Shown piece after piece: positions 1 through 9,333 of a stretch of 64,000 nt of DNA. Each line of letters opens with the position of its first letter. Within the stretch, counting starts at the first letter, position 1. The stretch is from Cucumis sativus. Its lineage: Eukaryota; Streptophyta; Magnoliopsida; Cucurbitales; Cucurbitaceae. The notes under the pieces were generated by a model, which worked only from the letters and a program-made list of their open reading frames with translations, ran no database searches and had not been told where the DNA came from. The DNA lies in assembly GCF_000004075.3 (NCBI RefSeq), contig NC_026661.2:4858058-4922057 (forward strand), in the 5' to 3' direction. The position numbers and the translations under genes were made by a program.

Positions 1-758
1 TCAAGTTTAACTAAGTTTTAAGGAATTTGGTGATTGATCATTGAAGTGTTGATCTAAAATTTTGGAAGAAAAAAATGAGGCCAAAATGAACCAAAGTAAA
101 AGAACCAAAATATATGTATTGAAAGTACAATTATTAGAATTAACAAAAGTTGAAAGTATATGAACCTAAATAAACTAATTATTTCCAAAGTAGTACAAGT
201 CTATAACCAAAATAATATTTAAACCTGCAATAACTTTTCATAGATCTAGAATTGAACATTATAATCATCTCTCCGCATATTTCTACCCAATCCACAGGAA
301 GGAATTCAACTAATAAGATTATAGGTAGAAGGAACTGGTAAATTATGCTACAGTAAGAAGCAATAACACAACTCCTGGTACTGAAAATATATAGATGTTA
401 TTCAACATGTCTGACCAAATCTTTAGCATTCTATATTAGCTTTACTTTGTGTGTTCAAAACGGTGGTTCAAGTGAAACTTTTAAACTAAAATTGGTATTA
501 GGGATTAGCTTCCAACAATATTTTCTTCTCTCCCAATTGACTGGTATTTACCTACTTCTGTATACCTAATTTGAGAATTGTCCAACTTTGCAGCTGTCTT
601 GGCACATAGATTTCATTAATGACCACTTTCTTTGTTGATCAGTCCTCAGCAAAGTCATAGAGATTCGATTAACAATTTTCCGCATTTGATAGATAAAATA
701 GAATTTATAAGATGATGATGAAGAGATTTATGAAAAATTGGATTGACTATCATGAGGA
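1..758. other. Gene-free flank upstream of the tRNA-Pro array
   Basis: AT-rich DNA with no recognisable coding exon. From about 545 onward it resembles the DNA upstream of the second tRNA-Pro copy (about 1210-1400): both contain 'tttgcagctgt', a 'gcacat.gattcatt' stretch and 'cactttctttrttgatca'. The two tRNA genes therefore appear to have been copied together with several hundred bases of flank. Confidence 0.6.
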
Positions 759-830
759 GGGCATTTGGTCTAGTGGTATGATTCTCGCTTTGGGTGCGAG
801 AGGTCCCGAGTTCGATTCTCGGAATGCCCC
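759..830 (+). tRNA. tRNA-Pro (anticodon UGG), intact copy 1
   Basis: A 72-nt gene for a proline tRNA. The acceptor stem GGGCATT (759-765) pairs perfectly with AATGCCC (823-829), and C830 is the discriminator. The anticodon stem CTCGC/GCGAG encloses loop TTTGGGT, giving anticodon TGG. The T arm is CCGAG-TTCGATT-CTCGG and contains a good pol III B box. There is no intron. A run of about 14 T near 870-884 could terminate pol III transcription. The sequence is identical to the copy at 1528-1599. Confidence 0.96.
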
Positions 831-1527
831 AATTTGAGTAAATGTGATTACATCTAATTTTGTGAAAGTTCTTTTTTTTTTTTTCCTTTTCCTGAGGAAC
901 ATGATGCATCTTACAAGCAGCAAAACCATTATCTTAGTTTCACATTGCTGTAAGTTCAGGGGATAAATTGGTTTTAGACACTGTAGAAAAACCAAATATG
1001 CTTCAACTAAAGGCAACAACTCCTCCCTCCCCACTCCCCCCAATGCACCAGAAATATAGCTCTGATAAATCAAGATGCATATAAAAAATCTGGGCATTCT
1101 AAAGTTGTCTTACTTGTGCTTGGGATGTGTGGTTTGGTGAAATTTTCAAACAACTTGCATTATGGAATAACTTCAACGGCTTTTTCTCCTTTCCTTAGTC
1201 ATGTACCAACTCCTGTATAAAAGATTCAGGAATAATCAAGCTTTGCAGCTGTATAGATCTAAAGAGTATAAAATAGTAATACTTGCACATGGATTCATTG
1301 AAATTCACTTTCTTTATTGATCAATCTTCAGAAAATACAAATGTTTATAGTAAAAATTTCCATGTTTGAAAACGCAAATTGAATGAATAAAATAATGATG
1401 ATGCTCCTACAGAAAACCCAATCCTGATGTAGAAAATAGATAAAATAAGGACCTCAGGGAAAACAGAAAATAAATATATATATAAAAAAATGTTGTATAA
1501 CAATGGAAAATAATTAGATTTCAACAA
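831..1527. other. Spacer between tRNA-Pro copies
   Basis: No coding exon recognised. The second half (about 1205-1420) is a diverged repeat of the DNA just upstream of tRNA copy 1. The only long readings here are minus-strand frames lacking homology or codon structure. Confidence 0.5.
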
Positions 1528-1599
1528 GGGCATTTGGTCTAGTGGTATGATTCTCGCTTTGGGTGCGAGAGGTCCCGAGTTCGATTCTCGGAATGCCCC
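1528..1599 (+). tRNA. tRNA-Pro (anticodon UGG), intact copy 2
   Basis: Identical over all 72 nt to the copy at 759-830: acceptor GGGCATT/AATGCCC, anticodon TGG, T arm with B box, and discriminator C1599. It is followed within a few bases by a T5 tract that can act as a pol III terminator. The flanks have diverged much more than the gene, so the tRNA body looks to be under selection or gene conversion. Confidence 0.96.
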
Positions 1600-2302
1600 A
1601 TGTTTTTCAGTTGAGCTATATTTTTGTTAGCAATTAGAGTATCTCAGAAATATTGGATATCCACATTGTGACAGGAAAGGATTACTATGCAAAACATATA
1701 TCCCACCCTGTTGCATTTTGTTAGGTTTAGATTGTTCCACTATGTTCTATCCATCAAAACAGAAATCCATTCTAGCCAGACAGCAAGCAAGTCCTTGGTT
1801 TATTCCCAAGTTGACTTGACTATAAGTAGTTTAAAAAACAGATGAACCCCTGTAATCTTTATGGAAACAGATAAATCAATCCTTTCGGTACCAACAATGA
1901 ATAACAGCAATTAACCATTAGACCCACACTACAATACAATTGCTTGAAATGGTATGTTTCTAAAAACATGAAAGATTCAATTGCTATAATAAAATCCACT
2001 TGATTCAAAAAAAAAAATTCAAGGAATTACAGCCTAAAGGAAATTCAAAGAGCTCCCATCTCTCCCTATACTGCACTATCAAATCATAAGCAAAACTGCC
2101 CTTTGCTTACAAGGACTTTTTTTTTAAGGGAAACAAGTCTCTTATTAAAAATAAGTGACACTATAGCTCATAGTACAAGAGGGTTATACAATGAGCAAAA
2201 GAAAATTTAGGATCAGCAAGGACTTTCTAAGTACTATTATTGATAAATGCCCTTGCCTTAGTTATTAACTGAACATCTCCTATATAGGGTAAATAAAATA
2301 AT
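1600..2302. other. Intergenic, no gene seen
   Basis: AT-rich sequence with no exon, tRNA or clear element. Short poly-A and poly-T tracts occur near 2008 and 2117. Confidence 0.5.
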
Positions 2303-2701
2303 CTGGATAACAAGTTCCATCGTTCCAGTTTTACATTAAGCAAGCATACAAGAAGTTCTGAATAATAAGTTCCAGGACGTAAGACTAAGATTTAAAAGGA
2401 ATAACAATAATGGACTTCTAGAAAACTAGAACTTAAAAAATAATATCTACAATAATATGACGCCAAGAACATGTTAATCAACTGCTGACAAGTATGGGAA
2501 CACTGGATAACAAGTTCCATCGTTCCAGTTTTACATTAAGCAAGCATACAAGAAGTTCTGAATAATAAGTTCCAGGACGTAAGACTAAGATATAAAAGGA
2601 ATAACAATAATGGACTTCTAGAAAACTAGAACTTAAAAATAATATCTACAATAATATGACGCCAAGAACATGTTAATCAACTGCTGACAAGTATGGGAAC
2701 A
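2303..2701. repeat. Direct tandem duplication, 2 x 200 bp
   Basis: Copy 1 spans 2303-2502 and copy 2 spans 2503-2701. Both begin 'ctggataacaagttccatcg' and end 'gacaagtatgggaaca'. By eye they differ by one substitution (gatttaaaagg versus gatataaaagg) and one base in an A run, so the duplication is recent. Copy 2 abuts the truncated tRNA-Pro at 2707. No coding content is recognised in the unit. Confidence 0.95.
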
Positions 2702-2706
2702 AGAAA

Positions 2707-2754
2707 GGCCATTTGGTCTAGTGGTATGATTCTCGCTTTGGGTGGGAATGCCCC
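2707..2754 (+). pseudogene. Truncated tRNA-Pro (UGG) pseudogene
   Basis: This matches the intact genes from the acceptor stem to the anticodon loop (TTTGGGTG). It then jumps to the 3' end (GGAATGCCCC), losing 24 nt that cover the 3' side of the anticodon stem, the variable loop and most of the T arm. The 5' stem reads GGCCATT instead of GGGCATT. Without the T arm and B box it cannot be a functional gene. Confidence 0.93.
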
Positions 2755-3260
2755 ACTAGTTTTTTCCAAACTTCAAGGAAAGAATTTGGAAGATCCCCCC
2801 CCCCACCACCACAATTTGCTAAAATTTCCTATATCTTACTTCACACAACAAAAGTTTGACAAGAATTAAATCACGGATCAGTTTCATGATGTAAAATGAA
2901 TAAATTTCATCCATTGCACATCGGTATCATTTATGTGCATTTTTACATGCTTACTTCAAGCAAACAATCATTTGGTATGAATAACCATTTCCAACGTATG
3001 AAAGCTGGCAGACCTTATCCAAATAAAATACAGCAATAATGAATTCTGATGATGATAGAAAACATATACTAAATATAAAGTTATAGAGTTACAGCTTGAT
3101 TGAAAAATGAAACCCCAATACTTGAGAAAGAAACATTAACAGATGCAATCCATCTCCAATCAAATTTTCTTTTCTTGAGACAACAAAGATCTACGTGTAG
3201 GAGTGCGTGTATAGATAGAAAAATCAATTACTACAGTCCTTATCCCTCTACATCATTATT

Positions 3261-3329
3261 GGGGATTTGGTCATATGATTCTCGTTTAGGGTTTGAGAGG
3301 TACCTAGATCAATTTCTCAGAATAACCCG
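3261..3329 (+). pseudogene. Degenerate full-length tRNA-Pro relic
   Basis: A recognisable but decayed copy: 'ggggatttggtcatatgatt', then 'ctcgtttagggtttgagagg', ending 'ttctcagaataaccc'. The D-arm sequence AGTGG is lost, the anticodon loop is altered, and many T-arm bases are substituted. It lies in the same orientation as the intact copies and belongs to the same array. Confidence 0.8.
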
Positions 3330-3663
3330 CTTCAACTAGTTATCTTATCAGTTGTTCCACTCGTGCAATCAACTTATTGTCATGATTGTTGGTCAGAGTA
3401 ATTTTAGCATTATGAAATCAGAAAAATTAGGTTCTAAGAATATGACTTAAAACTGGCCTACTCCCAAGATTCCACATTAAATAAATGGTAAATATATAAA
3501 CATGTGAGTTTACATTATACTGGGGAAAATTAGTTCAAACCTATAACCTCAATTGAACTCCTGCTTACGAGGAAGAGGCAATTTTCTTGTATCAGAAAGG
3601 CCTGAATTTTATTTCTATGGGTAAATAGTAGCAAGATAATAAAAATAACAATATTAAGCTTAT

Positions 3664-3835
3664 ACAATATTAGGAACAACAATCTCTCCAAAATATCTCC
3701 ACAATAGCATGATATTGTCTACTTTGGACATAACCCTCATGACTTTGCGTTTCAAGTTTATACCAATGGAGATAGTTGTCCTCACTTGTATACTTATGAT
3801 AATCCCCTTATCTAATTAACTTAGGATTTTGGTCA
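3664..3835 (+). repeat. Dispersed repeat, copy 1
   Basis: This block aligns by eye with 4051-4242. Shared landmarks, in order, are 'attaggaacaacaatctctcc', 'gatattgt.cactttgg', 'cacgactttgc', 'caccaatrgaratagtt' and 'cacttatacataatc'. It resembles a widespread plant interspersed repeat that I cannot name with certainty. No coding capacity. Confidence 0.7.
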
Positions 3836-4050
3836 CATGTCCAATAATCCTTCTTCTGCTCGAACAAAAGACCACCAAGTCTCCCTTCAAATATTTATCC
3901 ATTTGTATACCTCTCATCTAACCAACTCCTCTCACAAGAGCATACCGCTTATCAATAAAGTTTAATCACAGATGGGTCACACCATGACTACTTTTGAGAC
4001 TTGTCTTTGTTTGGCACTTGGGGATTCAGGGGCATGGCTTTGATACCACA

Positions 4051-4242
4051 TGTTAGGGACAATGATCTCTCCAACAAATATCCAAAACCACAATGGTACG
4101 ATATTGTTCACTTTGGGCAAAACTCTCACGACTTGCATTAGGTGAAACCAAAAGACTTCACACCAATAGAAATAGTTATTCTCACTTATACATAATCGTC
4201 CCTCTATCTATTCAATGAAGGACTTTGCTCGCATTACTAACA
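4051..4242 (+). repeat. Dispersed repeat, copy 2, with TGTTAG...CTAACA ends
   Basis: The second and better-preserved copy of the 3664-3835 repeat. It begins TGTTAGGG and ends ACTAACA, so its ends form a short inverted repeat of the TG...CA type seen on LTRs and TRIMs. It is preceded by 'tttgataccaca'. Whether it is a solo LTR or a TRIM fragment cannot be settled from two copies. Confidence 0.65.
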
Positions 4243-4529
4243 TCCAGGGTGTTACTGGCGTAACACAGGTCTATGGGTTTAAAATGTAAAACAGAGAAAC
4301 GTCAATCCTCTTGAACCCTCCATGAAACAGAATACGATAAGTGATCACTTGTGGGCAGTGGATCCAGTCTTCTGATGTTTGCTTTGGATGCAGTAAGTTC
4401 AGAGCACAAGTTCTGGAAGTTACAGTTCAAATACCATTTTGAATCGATAGGTTTCAGCACCCTCCCATTTCTCTGAATTGCACTAGGAAGAGGGTGAGGG
4501 AGGAAAATCCAGTTATTAGATACTGGGAA

Positions 4530-4930
4530 GAAACTTTGTAGCTAGGGCCCATTACTATTAAGCTAATTACATAGGAGGTAATACGCTAAGTAAAAGAGGG
4601 AGTTAAGTAGCTATGATGTAACCTTGTAAAGGTACTTCACTGCTTCAATAGTTTGCTGGATTAGGTGAGAGATCTCTTTATCCATAAGCCACTGCTCCCA
4701 TTTTTAGTGCTAAGCTGATCTGTGTCTGTATAAATAGAGGCGTTGAGCATTTTATTTTGTATGCTTGGTAAGCATTCAAAAGCAAGAGAACTATGTAAGA
4801 AGTTTGAGACTTGTGACAAGACAAATCCATTTGTGTAGAATTTTCTCCTTCATCCTTTAGTAATCTTCTTCAACTTTGCAGTGGAATTTCCAGCGTCAGA
4901 GAAAACAGAACATATCCCACTTCAAAAGGG
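4530..4930 (+). mobile_element. LTR-like retrotransposon relic (possible solo LTR)
   Basis: The block contains a TATA box (TATAAATAG at about 4730). A region typical of plant LTR leaders follows, rich in AAGCAAGAGAAC and 'gtgacaagacaaatcc' motifs. No gag or pol coding sequence lies on either side. Precise borders and a target-site duplication could not be fixed, so this is a compositional and motif call. The alternative is an unrelated dead promoter. Confidence 0.4.
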
Positions 4931-6044
4931 TGAAGCATGCATTTTCCACTATTATTTCTCTTCCTTTGCATCTATTTTTGCAATGCCTCTTTTTTTCCTC
5001 TTTATTGAAGTTATAGAAGGGACTTAGAGCATAAACGCTTTACAACTTCAAAAACTTTAGCATATGTCAAAGGCAGGAAATGCATCAAGTACGAGAGGAT
5101 CATCAAATGAGATAGTAAAATATGCTCAGAAGAACGCTGCAGAATGAACTGACTTAAATTCTTAAAAATAGACGTTATTAATGATGGACTCTTCATTTAG
5201 TAAGCAGATTCAGAGTTAGAGTTCATGTAAGTTTTAAAAGAGTTCTTTCACAAAATTACCGATAAACTGAAGCCATAATAGGTCAGATATATTGTTGTTG
5301 GAAGACTTATGGTTTGCACTAATGCTCCATATTCAACTAAAGAATTGCAATATGGTTAGTTTTGCCATTGCCGCTCAATGACCAAAACAATAGTAGTGAA
5401 ACAAAAGAAGCAAATAGCCTATCAAAAAATTCTGAGTGATGAATTTAATTTCAAACTCCAAAAGCCTTGCTTGAATCCCAACACAATTAACTAAAAATTT
5501 AGATTCAGGAAAGAAAAATATATACATATATTAACATCTTAAAATATGTACCAACAGTTTAGAGCAGATATGAAATAAGATAGAAGTCAGTATCCATTCT
5601 ACTGTATTATATGTAGTCCTAAAAAACATCTAGAGAATTAACTCTATGGGAAAAAAGGTAGCAAAGCTAAAGCTTGGTTGGAATCTTGGAAGTGAGAATA
5701 GCTAATTGGACATGTAAATTTTAAAATCCCAATAACATATATAAGTTCAAAAATGAGAACATCAAGTGAAATACAACCAGAAAAATGAGAAATAGATTTG
5801 AGCATTTCCCCCTTCCCCCTTATTTGTTACTACCTTCATCCCTCTCTGACCGCTATAATAAATTTTGCAGAATCCAAATTGAGTCAGCTTAAGGTTTAAA
5901 ACTTACAACTGCAGAAACAGTAGATACTGACAATAAGGTAATTCAGTGATTTATCCGAATATAGCCCAGTCCAAGATAGATTGTATAGAAAGCAGACAAT
6001 AAGGTAATTTCATAAGGCTAAGGAAGAAAGTAGGATTATTGTTA
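4931..6044. other. Intergenic, no gene seen
   Basis: AT-rich with scattered short ORFs on both strands, none showing domain motifs or plausible splice structure. Confidence 0.45.
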
Positions 6045-6086
6045 TTTTGGCGCAAGAGGTTCCAAGTTTGGTTCTATGAATGCCCC
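6045..6086 (+). pseudogene. 3'-half tRNA-Pro relic
   Basis: Only the region from the anticodon loop to the acceptor remains: 'ttttggcgcaagaggttcc', then 'aagtttggttctatgaatgcccc' with several substitutions relative to the intact copies. It marks the downstream edge of the recognisable tRNA-Pro family. It is not functional. Confidence 0.75.
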
Positions 6087-6631
6087 AATTAGTATTGAAA
6101 CTTTTTAACTTCATACTCTGATATTTTTCTAAATAATATGTTAAGATACAACCTAATAATAGTACTCAAGAACAACAAAGAACACTAAAGATAATTCCAA
6201 ATTGCAATATCTAAAGAAGTTACGATATAGCGGAGCCTTCAGAGGCATACTCTCCTAAATTCCCCAAAGGAAATCCCACCAATTTTTTCACACCTTGCTC
6301 TCAATTCACTCCCTTTATAAAACAAAAAGCTCTGACAAACTTACAACCTATATACAAGTATGCCCCTTTTAATAACCTACTAATAGTCCACCAATAATCC
6401 CACTTTCTTCCTAGCCAGGAATCTTCTGAATCCAACTAGACTAATAAGAATAAAAAATGAATAAACCAGCATTCATGTCAATATAAGTTACAACAATGGA
6501 GATATTGAATTGACAGCTCATTCACCAAATGTTTGCCTAACCTAGTCGCCTCCTTGCATTGAATCAACACTTCTACTTCTAGGAGTTCAATGAAAAATAG
6601 GAATAGAAATATATCATCTGAATCCAAAAAC

Positions 6632-6633
<2 letters not shown>

Positions 6634-6676
<43 letters not shown>
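6634..6676. repeat. (AG)n microsatellite
   Basis: About 21 uninterrupted AG units. Likely polymorphic in length. Confidence 0.97.
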
Positions 6677-6678
<2 letters not shown>

Positions 6679-7028
6679 GACAGGCTGAGTATCCTAACAT
6701 TGTACAAGTACTCAAATGTTCCATCACTATCAACCACTAGCCAAGCAAACAATAACTTGTTTTGTAGCATTGAAACATAAGCAAATACAAGCTCAATGAT
6801 TGTACTACACTACAATCTATTACACATCAATGCATTAAGTTCTAAACCGTAATATCGTCTATATATTGCCGTATATAGCAGATGGAAAGCCGATTGTTAA
6901 ATTAGAACATATAGCAATAAAAGGCAAACAAGGCAGGAAAAGCAAGCCAAGAATTCATCTAGCAGTGTATTCTAGACTTCCCTACAATTCATCAACCAAA
7001 ATGCACAAGTATTATATTCGACAAAGTC

Positions 7029-7081
7029 AATAAACAAAAAACAAAAAAAAAAACAAAAAAAAAAACAAAAAACAAAAAAAA
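7029..7081. repeat. A-rich low-complexity tract (CAAAA)n-like
   Basis: A run of A blocks separated by single C residues. Simple sequence, possibly an old poly-A tail, but no element body is visible next to it. Confidence 0.85.
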
Positions 7082-7239
7082 CTTAAACTAAAACAGAATT
7101 TAATCTGCCAAAACGATTGCATTCAGGAAAAACAAATACATTAAAGAAGAAAACTACAAAATAAACCGCAAAAGAGAAAAACCAAAAAACCAGCAATTAA
7201 TTTCAGATGTGCTTTTAATTTCTAACCTCTAAATACACC

Positions 7240-7760
7240 TCGTATCAGCTTCCACCATCGATTAGCAGCTCCATAAGTACTGATAGAAAGAAAATGAAAA
7301 AGCTAAGAATCTCCAGCCGCAATGGCAGCATTCCGTATCTCGTATCAAGAATCATAGCAGACGTTCCAAGTTCAAGAAAAGCAACTAGACTAAATAGAGA
7401 AAATAAAAAAGGCGGCAAATGAAATTGAAGCATGAGTTAAACAGTACATAAAAGGAATATGAATCCCCAGCCGAAATGACTACATTCCACATCTCGAATC
7501 AAAAATCACAGCAAGCAAACGCTCCAAACACATACAAAGCAAGTAGACAAAATATAGAAAAGAAAGGCATAAGTTAAACAGTTCAACAGCAAGCGATTTG
7601 GTTTGTGCTACGAATTTCTAAGTTGCCAACCTTGAGTGATACACGCCGAATGAGCTTTCACCATTGCAGTACCGATTTTAGATAGAAAGAAGAAGAAGAA
7701 AAAAAAGTATAGAAATGTCCGCAGAAATCGTGAGTGAGAATTCTCCGCCGTAATGGAATT
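7240..7760. repeat. Diverged direct repeats of about 150 bp
   Basis: Three related blocks lie near 7245-7435, 7450-7585 and 7640-7760. Shared words are 'aatctccagccgcaatggca' (with variants at about 7310, 7465 and 7740), 'atctcgwatcaa.aatca.ag' and 'gttaaacagt'. They have diverged too far to be recent. No reading frame is conserved between them. Confidence 0.6.
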
Positions 7761-7832
7761 TGAAGCGGAAAAGCCAAACAAAGGCGAGACACACGGGGGC
7801 GGGCGCGCGTTTTTGTAAAAAGTACTTATGAG

Positions 7833-7838
7833 TTTATA
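7833..7838 (-). promoter_or_regulatory. TATA box of a putative minus-strand transcript
   Basis: On the minus strand the sequence reads CTTTATAAACTC. About 30 nt downstream is a GC-rich stretch (the plus-strand 'gggggcgggcgcgcg' region), then a CT-rich leader toward 7600. This is the architecture of a plant pol II start. The minus-strand frame at 7608-7901 runs through the TATA itself, so it is not the product. The transcript would be non-coding or spliced to exons I cannot recognise. Confidence 0.35.
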
Positions 7839-7901
7839 AAGAAAAGAAGTTGGTGGACAGGTGGTGCGTGGCGGGAAATGTTCCACAGCAGCTTCTTCCA
7901 T

Positions 7902-9000
7902 ATTTGGACAAGAGGATGTGATATTTTCGTCAATATTTTTCTAATGTATGAACTGAATTAATGTTTCATTTATAATTCTTTTTCAAAAATTTTAGACATT
8001 CAAATTTTCTCTATATTTTGTCACTCAACTAAACTCGTTGTTGTTAATATTTCAAGCATTGCTTTTGTTCATAATTTGGCATATATTAATTTGAATTGAA
8101 ATATTGTTTTAGTTTTAGTACTTTTAAAATTTGTTCTTGTAATTTAAAAACTTTTAATATTAATTACATTCAAGATAAAATAATTTAGTCTCTCCTGCTC
8201 CAAAACTATATTCTCACCAAAACATAAATTTTCTTACTATGAAATTTATTGTTTTAGATTTTTTTTTAAATTAAAACATTGTTGAAAATATTTACAAATA
8301 TAACAAAATATTATTTTTTTTTATTGAAGTTTATAGTTGTCGATCACAAATAAAAAGTAAAATTTTATTATATTTATAAATAAGTTAAAATTAAATAAAT
8401 ATCTTTTCGTAAAATTTAGATTTAAAAGACTAAATTTATGTCGTCTATCACGAATAAAAAGTAAAATTTTGTTATAGCCACCAAAACTATAATTTCACAT
8501 TACTAAGTAAGGTAAAATTAAACAAATATCAAAATACATGAGTCAAGGTAGCATTTTAACCATTAAACTTCAAGCAAAATTTCTATCGTCCTTAGATGTC
8601 TCGACTAGGCAAGTGAATCTGAATGTTGTTTTGAGACTCGAACTTCCATAGAATACCTAGACTGGGTGCAAGATAGGGCAGAGGAGAACATGAGCAGCCT
8701 ATTTTCAAGTTGATCTTGGAGTGTCTTTCTTGAATAAAGACATCAATCATCTCGAACCCAAATGGTTTCTTTCTCGTGTAGGGAGAAAAGCTACCTAAAA
8801 GGCATTTGTTATCTTATCATTTCAACTTGCCCTACAACATAAATGCTATAAAATAGAAAACAGGAGTCCTTTGAATATATAATGTAGCGGTAATACATCC
8901 ATATATGAAAATCATATCACCCTCGACCAAATAAAACGTCGTAGTGTGTGCTAACGGAGAGGAGAGAGGGATTTTCAACACGTTAGTCCATGAAACAGAT
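7902..9000. other. AT-rich intergenic DNA with a small internal duplication
   Basis: A block with 'cacaaataaaaagtaaaatttt' at about 8346 recurs about 103 bp later as 'cacgaataaaaagtaaaatttt'. The rest is AT-rich with no recognised exon. The low-coordinate side of the ARL8 3' UTR probably begins near 9000-9050. Confidence 0.5.
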
Positions 9001-9333
9001 AGAATCATACACAAAGGGAAAAATGTTTAGAAGACAATCCACATCGTCAAATGGAAGTTATAGCAACAATCAAAATCAAGCTCTGTTTTCCCTCCTTTTT
9101 CTTTTTTCCTTCCAACAAGAGAATCACAGCCCTCATCAAATACAAATCTAAACCAATGTACATAATAGGTATGTGCGAAGGTATAAACACAGCAACAGGA
9201 CAGGGAAGTTGGATATTCATATATCAGCAAAAGTTCAGATGGACAAGAACAAGTGAACAACTGACATATTTGCCAACTGGAAACATGCCCCTCACAATTA
9301 GGCGTTGGAAGCGGAAATTGCAGCCACTGCAGC

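Noticed and set aside
3100-3339. 79-residue plus-strand frame
   Set aside because: It runs through a decayed tRNA-Pro and ends in it. No conserved features.
6579-6770. Ser-Leu repeat protein
   Set aside because: It is the translation of an AG microsatellite.
7608-7901. 97-residue minus-strand frame
   Set aside because: It crosses its own TATA-like element and GC-rich start area, has a Phe run from a poly-T tract, and shows no family motif.
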